In this document: piece by piece, positions 1 to 13,000 of the stretch
Numbering within the stretch: position 1 is the first letter of the stretch
Layout: every line of letters starts with the position of its first letter
From: Elysia crispata
Taxonomy: Eukaryota; Mollusca; Gastropoda; Plakobranchidae
Assembly (NCBI GenBank): GCA_033675545.1
Contig: JAWDGP010003607.1
Coordinates: 164,501-228,500, forward strand
Length of the DNA: 64,000 bases
Direction of reading: 5' to 3'
Made by a program: the position numbers and the translations under genes
The notes under the pieces: model-generated
Seen by the model: the letters and a program-made list of their open reading frames with translations, nothing else
Database searches by the model: none
What the model was told of the DNA's origin: nothing

Positions 1-136
1 TTGAGGAAAATTTTAAGTCCACATAAATAATCAGAGGATCTTAACATAGAAACAATTCTGCAGTTATTCAAGATAATTCAAAGCATGAAGGGATCAGGAT
101 TTGTAATGTGACATTGGAATTTTTTCATCTCCTCAG

Positions 137-974
137 AGAAGCCTTGTCAAAGTCCTCCTAATGTTCCTAGAGCTACATTCAGATTTTTGCCACCTGCTCA
201 AGTCTCCAAGATCTCCTCCCTAGAGGTGGAGTATATCTGCAATAATAACTCTGTACTAGTGGATCCCAGTATTGATACTAAACTCATTTGTCACAATGGC
301 CAATGGGAGGGATCTATACCTACCTGTGGTTTGTACTTAGCTGATTTTAGATATTACTAATCGCTCTTTATAAATGATCAAAATGTTTTTCAAATTGAAT
401 ATCATAAAAAAATTTTTTTTATTCATATCTTGTTTAGAAGTGGTAAAATTTAGAGTTAGAATGGCAATCTGGCCGAGAGGATCCCCAATTGATAAACATC
501 AATTTGTCAGATGCAAAAATGAAAAACATAAGTAAGAATAAAAATTTAAAATAATAAGATGGTTTGACTAAGTTAACTGTAACATGAAATGATCCCTTGT
601 TGGTTTTGTTTGGACTTAAACCTATGATGTACAGTTTTTAAGAAAAATTTTACGTATTTTTCCTACTTGTAGTTCCAAGAACAACATGTGAAATGTTAGG
701 TTCAATACTCCATGGAGTTTGGAATGTGAAAGAGGGTTCAATAGAGACCCATCCACGTTTTGGTCTTGAAGTTGGAGAAGAGATTAAGTACCAATGCCAC
801 TCAGGCTACAAACTCATTGGCTCTTCAGTGCTAAAGTGTATGCCACAAGGTTTATGGTCAAGCCAAGTACCAGAATGTATCCCAGACTCAGGTACATATA
901 GATATAATTTTTATATCTTCTTTTTAAGCTCCTTTTGTCGAGCACTGTCACAAAATGCTAGAATAACGATCAAA

Positions 975-1005
<31 letters not shown>

Positions 1006-4000
1006 TTATATTTAATTTGAAAATTAGTTGGAGCAATTGATACGTGTGCTCAACTGTGGATGCTTTTCATAGTTATAGTCAATCTGGCTTAAAGTCTCTG
1101 CATGCTACACTTTTGACACCTTCGTCCTCGACTTGTTAAGCATTCAGAGATTTTCAGGTAAGATCGTCTATAACTACATATAGTGCTGCATCCGGTATAA
1201 AAAATCAGCTGCATGATATTTTCACATGCAAAGAAGCATATTCTGAAAAAAATACTTTTGACGTTCCTGAGCTTCTCTTTCTTGAAAATTGCAGAAAATT
1301 ATCATATTTATATTGTAGAGATATTGGGTTTTTCTGATTTTTTTTTTACATTAAAAAAAATGAAAAATCATGAATGAATATACTCTCTTTTGTTGTAGTA
1401 TTTAATTCAAATTTCCAACAAGCCAACTTATGTTTTAAGCTATTGTTGAGAAAGCTAAGATCTAGTTTCTAGGTTCACTCAAATAAACTAATAATATTTA
1501 AAATCGTAGGGTGCATTGGGTTTTAAAACTTGTCCTGTGTTAAACACATATATTTTTATATTTGTATGCAGCTTTAAATCTTTCAATATTTTTATTAGAA
1601 TTTTCAAAAATATATCATGAATGTGTGCGTACTATATTTTAGATTTTAAGGGAGTAAATGGACCTTAATTATTGATGTAAAGCAATGTCGTATGTCTTTT
1701 ATTTTTATGACAGTCATTCTAGTTTCTCAAACTTTTCAATTCTTCAGAACCTGTTTATTACTGTCCTCGACTGCCATCCATTGAAAATGGAAAGTGTGTG
1801 TGTGCAGATGTAAAGGGCAACTCTGACCTATCCTTTTGCATGCCATTCCGTCGAGGTTCTCGAGTGGAGTGTTCATGTTGGCAAGGCTTTACTCTGCAAG
1901 GCTCACCCATATTGACATGCGGTTATAATGCCAGATTTAATGGTCCCATGCCAACTTGTGTCCAGAGCTTTGATGGTGAGCATCGAAAGCCATATTTGTG
2001 GATATGTGGGCTTCCCCTCCTCCTTTTCCTTTCTCTCTTTCTCCTCCCCTCCTTTCCTCCTTTTGTATGTTGTATCTATCAAACCAAATTTGAAAGAGAG
2101 AGCGAAAGAAAGAAGGGGGAAGTATTGAGAAGAACCAGTGGACCAAATTTCCAACTGCATTCAATTGTAAAATCTTGTTCTTGCATTTTAGTAAAAAGGT
2201 TTGAGTAGAGTTAAATGAGGCTGGTGTTCATAGGATGTGGTGATAGCCATTGTTGCTTTGCACAATGGAAACTTAAAATAAATTACTCACCAGACCTATA
2301 ATATGAAATTTAAAACGTAACAAAGATCACTTGTGCATAGTGGATCTAGTAAGAGTTAAAAAACAGAGCGAGTTAACCCTCGAATGACTGCACTATGTTC
2401 ACAAAACTAAAACTGAAACTTTTGTTTAGATGCCTTCCAATGCATTTGTTAAATGCTGAAAACTGTATTCCCTCTGAGGATTAGAAACTATTAATCAAAA
2501 GGCAATACAAATAACAGCATTACTAATAGCTGAACAATGACTGGTTGATTGGTTGTCAAGGATATTTGCATTTCAACTCTACTGCTCAAGATCATCTTGA
2601 CGTTTTGTTTATCTTATAAGTTCTCAGGTATGCATGCATTGTTTTTTTTTGTTGTTTTTTTTCTTTTATGACATGTCATTTACGGTCATTATGTTTCATG
2701 AACTCAGATTCATTATGTCCTTCCAACTTGACACTTGCAATTTAATTGATGTATTTAGCAAAGTTTGTTTACTCCATAGTAAACAGAGTGAAAGTGTATT
2801 GCACCTTTGCCCATCAAAAGTTTCTTTTATAATAATCAGACCTAGACAGTTGGGCATCTAGATCTAGAAATATGCATATTGAAATTTATTTTTTGTTGAC
2901 AATTTTATTTATTGAAGGGTCAAGTTATCTCTTTATTTCTGTCATTTGCAGTATACTTTTCATATGCTATATTTTGGCAATAAGCTTCTTCTGTTTTTTT
3001 ATCTTAAAATAGCAAATTCATGCTAAAGACAGGATAAATTTAAAACATGCTTTAAAAGAATGATGAGTTATTGCACTCTGCAACCATGCTAGAGTAAAAG
3101 TTAATAGCTTCAGACTTTTTTGCTGCCATCAGTAGAGAATATATGAAAACAGTAACAATGAAAATGTTTTGCCTATATTTCAAATGAACTATAAGAAAAG
3201 TTATCAGCCATTCAAGATCGAATAAAAATCAGTCAGAATGTCTGTGTTTTGATATTGTTTTTTTTTTTTAACTTTTTAAAAGTTATTCATGTATGGCAAA
3301 ATGAAAACTAAAAAATTAGTTATTTCAAACAAAAGTGTGAGGCTGTTTGGTTATACATTCCACCTCCTTAAGTTAGCTTTTATGATCCAAGACAAGTTAG
3401 CAAATAGATATTTTCTCTTGTGTGGGTAATGGCTAGTGATTTGATTGTTCTGGTTTTTTTTTTTAAAGGAAAGATGATAGATTGTATGTATTTTCTTTTT
3501 TTTCAGAATCTCCAGGGCTTATTGAAATGCCTCCCTATAAGAGTCACCCAGGGAGACCATACAACTCGGCAGACATCACAGATGGAAAAAATAAGGTTTG
3601 TTTTGACAACATTAAAAGTGTCATATTTTGCTTCTTTTCATCATTAGAATTTCAAAATGAATACTAAAATGTTTAAAAATAGCAACTAAAAGTGTCATAT
3701 TTTGCTTGTTTTCATCATTACAATTTCAAAATGAATACTAAAATGTTTAAAAAATAGCATGTTTATCTTGAATTTTTAGACCAATTCTCTCTCCAAAGAC
3801 AATGTTTTACCTAGGAATCAGATGCTCATTTTGTAATTTTTTTTAAACAGGTATGATTGAGCTCCTTGCCTGATACTAGAAAAGGAAAACCTAAGCGTTA
3901 TTGATCAGTGTTATTGGACCAAGGGGATAATTCGTACTATCATAATTGGTTTCATTGATCTAAAATTTAAAAAAAAAAATTTAATTTTTTTTTCAACTTT

Positions 4001-7000
4001 TAATGTTTTGAGGTAGATTGAGGGAAAATGGAGCTGAGTTCTCTTTCTCACGCCTCGTGGGGTGGTTTTCCTCGCTGCCCTGGTGATTTCGCTCACTAGG
4101 ACCTCATTAGCCTTTTCAATGGGCAAAACGCTTTCAAGCTTCACGTTAGTTTGCTAGCAACTTGCTCCTAGGCCCATAAATCTGGCACCCTTATCTGACA
4201 GCTCACTCCAGGTGGGCGGGCACCGACTCTGCCCAGAAATTTCACTTGAGCGGTAGAAAAAGTTATGCAGCTAGAATGCGTGGAATGCCATACACTACTT
4301 TTTAAAGACAAAAATACAAAAAAATAATACAGTTATCATTTTTGTAATGACAATTTCATAAATTCAATTAATTGTGCATTATTTTATTCGAAGAAAGCAA
4401 AAAAAATATATCCATTATGACCTTCATAATTGCATGTTAAAGTTACTGATTTCAGTTCAAAATGGCAAAATCAAAGCAGCAGTTTATAACGTTTATAGCT
4501 TCAAGAGTTGCCCATGAGTTTCCAAGATATTTGGCATGCAGGCAGACACAGGTTTGAAAACAAATACTCATTAAACATGTGATACACCTGTATCGGGCGG
4601 CAGGCAGTTAACCTCACAGTGACCTCTTATGAGACGGTGAGCTTCGCTGGGCTGTCAGGTGCCTCCTTATTTATTGCTCTCTATTAAAGTGAACGGAATT
4701 GAAGGGTTTTTGGCAACGTAGGAGGGAAACAAAATATAGTGGTCATAGAATTCCTGCCAAAGAAAAACATGCCTTTAAAAAAATTTTAAAATTGCTCTGA
4801 TCTTTATCTATCAAGCTGAGTGTCTCTGTCTTATTTGAAACTGTCAAAAACGTAGCTATTAGGTCTGTGGAGGGAGATAAGAGAAGACAAAAGCCCAAGT
4901 AACGAATAAAAGTGTCAGTCACGCTCCAAATGACTTGACTTACTTGACTTATCGCCGTTCCGCATCGTAGTCGTCAGACTGCAACGCCTCGGCTGCCTTT
5001 TGTATTCCTGTGCATAGTATCCTCCACTGATCCCTCTGTTCTGCGATCTTTTTCAGGTTTTCAATGTCTTTGAAGGTTTTAAGACCATAAGTATTACTTT
5101 CTAATCGGGACAAGTCGTTGTTCAAGACCACTGGCAAGGTAGTGATTGGTCTTCCACTGTATTTGTCCCCTTGTGGGATAAAGAATCCTTCCATGGCTTT
5201 ATTGGCTGGGATTTCTCTGTCGCGTCGCAGTACATGTCGGAACAAACGCCATCTGTTTTCCAAAACATACAGTGAAAGCGGGCGTTCATTGCATTGCTTG
5301 TAGAGAGCAAGGCTCTCTACAAGCTCCAAATGAAGCTGCCTATAAATGTTGAACTCACTCAGAGCATTCAAAGAATACATAATGTGTTGATCTACATCTC
5401 AGAGATCTAGACCTCATCTCTTTCCCTAGTGTGTCAAGGCAGAGGCATATTAAACATAGTTTGGGTGAGAGTGGTTATCCAAACATTAAATGTAAGTAGG
5501 CTTAAGCTGACCACTTGTTATCTCTCTTGATTGTTACCTCTTGTTCACTGTTTTACTCCTTAGCCTTAAGTATGTTGAATGACATATATTTTTTTTAATT
5601 CACCTTATGAACCAATCTGGCGAAGAACCTTTTTTTTATCTCCTAAGGGGCAAATTCAAAAGCGGAGAGTAATGTTCCTTTGATCTTCTTTTTTTTTTAG
5701 TTTGGCCTCAGCTCTGAGGATGCATGTACCTGTAATAATCAAAGCTCTAGACGTACTCTTTGTGTTTAAGAATACTGACTTCTATGACTACTGTTACTTT
5801 TTTTTTTTTGAAGCAGGGTTTAAAAAATATAATGACTATCGTAATTTTCATGATTTTCATGAGCAGTCGCAGAGCTGGAAAGAGCACTTATGTTACTATT
5901 ACATTCTGTTTTGAATTTGAAACAGAAAGTCTTAGAAGATCTTATGATGAGCGGGTAAGTGAAAGGTCCACATATACTCCTAGTTGTAGTAATAAATATA
6001 AAATGCATGCATATGGTACTTAATGATTCTGTCAACAGGATCATATCAGTCACTTGCCTATTCGATAAGGCCGTCCCTTAATTCTTAAAATCCAGGTCTC
6101 ATCTCTTGTGATTGTTGTGACAACAGCCTGCAGTGTCCTGGGTGTCTTGTTGATTATTATGGCAGTCATGGTATTCCGTCGTCACAAGCCACACCTGCGT
6201 GGCATGGGAGGGGTTGGCACAGGAGGACCTCATTTGTTTCAGCAAGGGCCATCTTCTCCACCTTATGCAAGAGTTCACAACTCATCCATGGGTAAGTTGT
6301 GACGATTTGTTTCTTTATTCCTGAGATACACTAAATGATTAATATACACATATGTGACTGGGTTTTTTGTAGGTCAATGCTGTTGTTTTTTTCTTTCTTT
6401 CAGTTTTATTTTATTTTTTGGTCCCAAAAGTTGGTATTTGTTTACCTCAAGTATGTGTTTTATCCAATATCACATGTTTAGAAATATGAGGCTGAAGATC
6501 GATTTCTCCAATTTTTAATACACAGCATTTGAATAATGAAGATCAAATGCTTAAAAGAAATTTATTGCTCCAATTATCATTCACACCGTGATGAAAAATT
6601 TGAATTTTTTTTTTTATTCAATTGAAAATAAACTCGCAAGCCTAACTGCAGTCAAATTAAGGGCTTAGACCTTCTTGATTTATTCAGATGACTCTCACCC
6701 AGCTCAGCACAACCTTCTTCTGATGGTTTAGTCAGTGTACAATTTTATGTATGCAATGGTTGAATTTGTTGAATGTTAATAGCAACATTATGGATTTTAC
6801 TTTTCATTTTGTGTGTTTATTTTTCCTCAGATGAGCATGACAGAATGGCGCTCATGGCTTATGTTGAAGCTTCAAGGGTTCATTTGCCATCTTATGAAGA
6901 GGCTACTAGACAAGGGAATAATGATACAAACAGTAGCTGCATCCCTAGCAGAGTCAGTGGTGGAGCCATCATGGGCAATGATTCCCTGTTTGATTATTGT

Positions 7001-7692
7001 AGCAGCAACAGTAGCGTCAATGCTAATAATCATCAGTTTTATCTCCAAAATCAACAATACAATGCTTCTCAAACAAGGCCAGGAAATGGTTCCAATGATG
7101 GCAATAACAACAGTGCCAGCAACCAGCACTCTACATTTGCCAATAGTAGCACTGGTAATGGGGCCAATGGTAATGCCTCCACTAACATGTATCGAGATGG
7201 AGTCTCTGTATCAGAAATGTTTGGCTCCATTGATACAGTCAATGTAAGCATGAGTGATGCATCTACTTCGGTTACTGTGGAAACTTATGATTCAAGCACC
7301 TGTGGTAGATCAGTGGGATCATCCTCGCAACAAGCCACAGCTGGAAGTCTGCAATCCTCTCGTGATCAGTTATCTAATGAAGGTAATTACTACATCTATA
7401 TATATTCTAATATTTTGTTTGCTTTTATTACTTTCTTTTAAAATTGCTTGACACCTGTAAGATATGTTGAACTTTTCCTTTAAAATAAAGTAGTTGAAAG
7501 AAAGCACAAAGATTGTTTTTCGTTAAAGCTTAGCTTAGTTATATTTGTATCTGAGAGGAGTCATTTCATATAATGCAGTGTAAAACTATATTTCTGACAG
7601 ATGCCCCTTTGTTGGACTCCAGTTCTCAAAGAGAGACTGATGTGGTCAGCATGAGCTCAAATCCCAGCCGCACTAGCAAAGATGAGCAATGA
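137..7692 (+). CDS. Sushi (CCP) domain type I membrane protein, 5'-truncated by window
   Basis: Seven exons join in phase: 137-328, 673-891, 1748-1975 (one sushi domain each, symmetric phase 1), 3507-3595 (juxtamembrane), 6096-6291 (transmembrane), 6831-7382 and 7601-7692 (cytoplasmic, stop TGA). The visible 521 residues start inside the protein, so signal peptide and earlier exons lie upstream. CCP1 and CCP2 have the canonical four cysteines and the late tryptophan (GQWEGSIPTC, LWSSQVPEC). CCP3 has eight cysteines and lacks that tryptophan. The hydrophobic stretch around LVIVVTTACSVLGVLLIIMA is followed by the stop-transfer FRRHK. The tail carries LPSYEEA, a WW-domain-binding LPxY type motif, then a long Asn/Ser/Gly-rich, low-complexity region. 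Known: sushi domains mediate protein binding, often in complement control, synapse or adhesion. Inferred: a cell-surface receptor or adhesion protein whose tail recruits a Nedd4-type ligase; the layout recalls SUSD4, but I do not assign orthology. Confidence 0.88.
983..1006. repeat. (TA)n microsatellite
   Basis: Short uninterrupted TA run in the intron after the second sushi exon. Similar short TA runs occur at about 11434-11453 and 60719-60744. Confidence 0.8.
3613..3760 (+). repeat. Tandem duplication, 74-bp period
   Basis: The unit beginning TAAAAGTGTCATATTTTGCT at 3613 recurs at 3687 with only a few differences. It starts about 18 bases after the donor site of the juxtamembrane exon (3595), inside the intron. 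Confidence 0.85.
3980..4720. other. Unidentified intronic stretch with two GC-richer patches
   Basis: Two patches (about 4020-4250 and 4580-4690) are clearly richer in G and C than the surrounding intron and read like remnants of interspersed repeats. I could not match them to a tRNA-derived SINE head or to any family. They lie in the large intron 3596-6095 of the sushi gene, upstream of a LINE fragment. Confidence 0.3.
4930..5385 (-). mobile_element. LINE fragment, reverse transcriptase ORF C-terminus
   Basis: A 143-codon open frame (5380 down to 4949) gives the C-terminal tail typical of invertebrate non-LTR retrotransposon ORF2, including NRWRLFRHVLRRDREIPANK, then GRPITTLPVVLNNDLSRL and a terminal SDDYDAERR. 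It lies antisense in an intron of the sushi gene. Just beyond the stop there is a short GACTTACTT-type direct repeat, as often seen at LINE 3' ends. The copy is 5'-truncated, with no endonuclease or RT core, but its tail frame is open, so the insertion is probably fairly young. The clade is not certain. Confidence 0.8.
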
Positions 7693-10051
7693 GGGTACTT
7701 GGTGCTTACCATGTATTGATCTGTTTTGGCTAAATCACATGATACAAGTGGTATATCGCACAAATTATTACGATGTGTAATTAGAAGAATGCAGGGGTGT
7801 TTTCCCTACAGAGTTTTTGTTTTTAGGATAATTTCACTTATTTTCGTTTTACAAATGAACAAAATCTTTATCACGTTGGTCAATAAATGGTGTAATGTAA
7901 CCAATTTTGTACTGCAAAGATTTCATTGATCTCATGATAAGTTATTGCTGTGCTTGATGTTGTGTTTTGTCTTCATTCCCATGCAAATTTTTAGAGAGCT
8001 GCTACTTTTAAATATACTTTCAGTTAACATGAATAATTAAAATTGTAGAAAAAGGATTAAGGCAGTTGGCATCTTTTCAAATATTTTATCTGTGCAGAAG
8101 TAGTTTTTGGGTGATAAATCATATGTTTTAAACAGCTTTTGGATTTCAATAATAATTACACTATATCTGAGTGAGATGAAATTTTGTCTAAATTGATTGG
8201 AAGCAGTTATTATTGTCTTTTTAGCTTAAAACAAATCTTAATTCATAAAAATTTGCCAGATCCTGCTTTCAAAACAAATATTTCGCCAGTGTGATTTTCA
8301 GTCTTATATTTTGTTTTTTAATTATAAATAGAAGAGAAAAGGAGTGTTTAAGTCACTTGTAGAAGTTTGCATTTTCATATCATACTTGTCATTTAACTTC
8401 ATTGACCAGGTTCATAGGCCTTTCATGAGAATCTTTGTATTTTTTCCTATTCAGATCAGCTACTGATACACACTCTTGATCTTAGTTTAAGTTTTCAATT
8501 CACAGTCCATTTGTTTCTTTTTCCCAACAAAATATTTCATACATATATATATATCTTGCATGACACATTTGGTTACAAATGCAGCATAATAAGCTGAGCA
8601 AATGGACAAGATGTGGACTGGATTTTGTTACCTTTGAAACCTCGAGACTAAATGGCCCAGATAATTTATTTAAAATTTTGGACAGGATTGTAATTCAGCT
8701 GCACATTATTGGGATCCATATTATCTTGAATACCAACGTTTTAGCCAGAGAAAGTCTCATAAGTGTTTGGATAGTGTTGAAACTGGAAAGAGATCAGAAA
8801 CTAAAATTAGATTTAAGGTTTCAGGTACTTCAAGGAACATTGAAAGAAACAAGTTTTTGGGTTGTTTTTTTTTTTAATATATTTAAAAAAAAAATTTCTC
8901 TGTGTCAGAGTAAAAATACATAAGTATCATTGCATTTACCCATCCATTCTTTTTTATATCTTGAAATTCTAGAAATGCCTAAACAAAATCTGGTCGCCGC
9001 ATCATTTTAACTGGCATATTCATTTAGTTACCCAGTGATCAAATTTGATGCAGTCAGAATATTCCAAGAATACTCTCTGAAATTTTTTTATTATGCTAAA
9101 CTGTTTGCCGGTTTGGAAAAAAATTTGCATAGGTTTTGAAGCTTCTGTCTTTTTTTTTTTTGGTTTGTTTTTTGTTTTCATTTTTTTTTTCACAATGGAA
9201 GCCAAATCTTTTTTTTTAACTATTGCTGTGCAAATTCATACAGCAAAAAAAGTAAATTTTGGGAAGGTTAAAAGTGTGCCAAAATGAAATTCTTTTTACT
9301 ACCTATGCATTCGATGAAATGTACTCAGCCAAGCATTTATGAATGTGTATGTTTCTCAGCTCTGTTTTTTTTTTCATTTAAACAGAGATGCTTTTATCAG
9401 GAATTCTCATTGTTTGATTTTTTTTTTAATGTAGCCAAAGAATGTTTGCAGTAAATATTGCCAGAATGTTCTAATTTTCAAAGTAGAGTTGATCCCATTG
9501 GGTTGTTTATCTGATCTGGTATTTCACTTTTTCAGGCTAGCTTTCCTCATCAAGGTGCCCAGGGAATGCTGGATTTCATGTTAGTTCCTTTTAATAAAAA
9601 AAACCAACCTCTTTTTGTAATTAAATTGAAAGTGCTATTTTTTTCCATTACTCTTATAGATTGGCAATGTTCTCATTCATTTAAATTTATAAAAATTTAG
9701 TTTTGCAAAAGATTCTCTAGGGGTTCATGACAGCTATTTCCAGCTTGATGTCTCTAATTTATGTACTGCATTGAAAACACCTCATTTTGGCTGTGAGTTA
9801 TACTTCAAATACTGAAATTAGTTGGAATATGTTGTGTATGTTTTGTATGTATTATATTGTACATGGTTTTGTAAATATTTTTAATGTTGTGAGTAGAACC
9901 CAGTTGAAGTGTTTGAGTATTTTATTAAAAAAATTCAGAGTATGTTGTGCTGGGTTGTTTTTTTTTCGTTTTTTTTTTTTGTAATTGGTCTTTTTAAAAG
10001 TTTTGGCCATCAATTTGATAGCCTTTGAATATACTGCATTATTGAAATAAA
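7693..10051 (+). other. Probable long 3' UTR of the sushi gene
   Basis: After the stop codon there is no further coding signal, only T-rich sequence. A canonical AATAAA lies at 10046-10051, and earlier candidates (for example near 9594) and later ones (near 10486) exist. The true polyadenylation site cannot be chosen from sequence alone. Confidence 0.4.
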
Positions 10052-13000
10052 AAGTAAATGATATACAATTTCCTTTTAATCAATACTAGATGTTGAAGAC
10101 ATACTGTCTGATATCAAAAACATTAAAGGTTATTATCTTACAAGCACTGTGAGAAGAAAGACTTGAAGAATGAATCATGATACAAAAAAATGTATGTTTA
10201 TGTTAAGAAAAATGTTCTTTTCCAAAATTTTATATCACAGTATTGTAAGTTAGTCATTTTCAGGGATGTTCTTGTAGTCAGATTATGGCTTGAAGTTGAA
10301 TATTCATGCTTATGAGATTTTTAATTTTGTAGCCATTTTATGAGTGATTCATTTTCAACTTATTTTGTAGTATTACATTCTACAGATCTGTATCAAAATT
10401 GCTTAGCCTTAAGATAATGTTTTACTCCTACTTAAAAAAAATTCAACACATCTATATACATAACTTTGTTACTTCTATTTTCCTAATAAAGGTAAGTCAA
10501 AATCTTTTTAATTATCCCTAGATATTTCATCTCTCTTTCTCTCGCTTTTATTTATTTTTATTGTGTAATATTTGTACACAAAACCCAGCAGCAATCTTAG
10601 TTGTGCTCATGTCATTTTCCAAGTAGTTGATATTTAAAATAAAAGATTTAAATGGCTTTTACATCATTAACTGTGAGAGTTGATATTTTTTCATTAGAAG
10701 TCATTAAAAATAGGTGAAGCTAAAGTTGTTGTTCAAAGTCTTTCAGTCTTCAAATTTCAAAGCATGTCCTTTTTGAGTGCTCAGGTTTTTTATTGTTAAT
10801 TTTTGTTGTCCCATATTTTTTTAATCTCTAATTGTTATTGATACTTTGCTATAGGATAAGAATGCATGTGCCTAAAAAAAAAAAAGAGTAAAATTTTTAG
10901 GCTAAATAGGATTCAGAAAAGAATCTTTGCATACAAAGTTAAAGATTTCATGAATTTGAGTTTGATTTTGTTCGTTTTCTTGAAATTAAGTTTATAAAAT
11001 GTTATATTTTTTTTTTGCTTTCTCAAGGCATATATTACAAATTCCCATCATGTTATAAAAATGTATAGAAAGAAATTTCTCGTAAGTTATGAGCTGTTTT
11101 TCCGAAATACCACGGTACATGAATGAATATAGATATGATAGTTTGAGTGCAAATAAATTTTGTTGGCATGCTATAACTTGTTGCAAACGGTTTTATTAAA
11201 CTGTTTTTGACATAAATTTGTTTTGTAAAATATATCAATGAATCAAACAATAACTGTATTTTATGCTGTAGAGTAAGATTATAAAGTGGTCTAGTCTAAA
11301 TATAGTTTTAAACAGGTAATGATTCGATTTTTTTTTCAGGACATTTTGTACATTATTTTTGTTACTGGAATAATGAGTAAGATATAGGTCTACTTTATGA
11401 AGATTTTGGTGTGGAATATTAGGCTAGGTGGTGATATATATATATATATATATGTGGCATGTTTAAGTCTTTGCAGTGAAATACTTAAATAAATTTCTTT
11501 ATGCAAAAGAATATTTGATATAGCTAAATGAGAGAAAAAGAGTTTCCTTGAGATAGCCCCATAAGACCTATCACATTTGTTCTTTGACAGTCAGTCTTCT
11601 GTCTGGAATTATCAGTTCTGAGTACTAACGCAGTCATGTTAGACATACAGGTAATCAGTTCATGCTTATTGTAAATGTCAAAAACTGTTGAAATAAGGTT
11701 GATATCTCCGTGTTCTGCATAGAAAAACCATTTTGTAATATGTTTATAAGCTGTTGTGTCATAATTTTTGTTGCATATTTTCCCTGTTTATTGTTGAGTT
11801 GTTTTTTTTAATAACTTTTTCAAGAGAATATGAACGATCATAGAAATAAAACATTTTGGCAGAAAATAAATATCTTTAAATTTTTTTTAAATGATAATGA
11901 AAGCACTGTTTAACAATAACTGAATTCAGCACATCTCATCAATTTATCCCTTCTGGATGGGTCATCAATGTTGAAAGATACCTTTTTTTGTTTAATCTTT
12001 TATTTTGTTAAAAAAAAAAAACAAGCATAGTTAAAACACACTTTGAAAATATATATTTCATTCATGTTTTCTTTCATTAAGACAAATTTTGCCTCCGAAA
12101 ATTTTTTTTTTTTTGGAATATACTTATAAAATGATTCTATGTGACTCAATTTCTAAGTATTTGGTATCAATTTTGCAAAGGTCTTTGAACTGACACGGAA
12201 TATTATACATGCAGTTTTGACCTTCTAAAGTACATTGTGCATTATTTATATTTTAGACACATTTTTTTTTCAAGTTGATCTTTTATGGACTTTCTGCCCA
12301 TCTATCAAAGTTCCTGGCCCATCATGTATTTTGGGTGTAGTCTAGTCAATGGCACACAAATAAAGACAGCCAAATATGTTTTTACATATAATTCAAGCCA
12401 CCGAAAAATAGAAAATTTGAGTGTGGCTTTTAAAATTTAAAAAAAAATAAATAAACAAAAAAAGTTGTGACATTAACAGCAACTCCAAAAAATAATTTGA
12501 AGCTAACGTCAGTTAATACTTTAACTGTTGTGCTGCTTCTGCTTTACTTCAATGCCTTATCATTCCGCGTTTTCTTGGTTATCGTCATGATTAATTCAGA
12601 AAATCACTTTCATACAATAAAATTCAATTGACATTTGTATGCATACTTCGATAGCCAATTATATTTCTTCCTATCATCTGAAACCTTATTTATGGCCTCT
12701 TTATCATTTGCCTCTACCCGTTAATATTTGAGAAACTACCAATTTTGACTCCATATTGTTTAAAATCATTTTTTCTGACTCTGAATTTGCTTTGTTATGA
12801 AAAGAGTTGTAATATTCTGTCACTTATGCTTCATTTTTTGAAGTTTTATTTTCTTTCATTTGAAATGAGTCAGATGATAAAAACATTTGTAGTTGGTAAT
12901 TTGTTACTGGAATATTTTATGCCTATTTTGACTTTGTGCAAAGTACTCATATGTCTGTTTTAGTGTTATATAGTTGGGAAGTTAGTATTACAGTAAATTA

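Noticed and set aside
693-1040. 115-codon frame taken as a separate gene
   Set aside because: Only its first part is coding; a donor at 891 ends the second sushi exon and the rest is intron with a TA repeat.
5926-5955. Possible small exon of the sushi gene before the transmembrane exon
   Set aside because: It has an acceptor and a good donor, but its length (29 bases) breaks the phase, while exons 3507-3595 and 6096-6291 join directly in phase 0.
137-7692. Assigning the symbol SUSD4 to the sushi gene
   Set aside because: The layout is similar, but domain number is truncated by the window and I cannot verify orthology.
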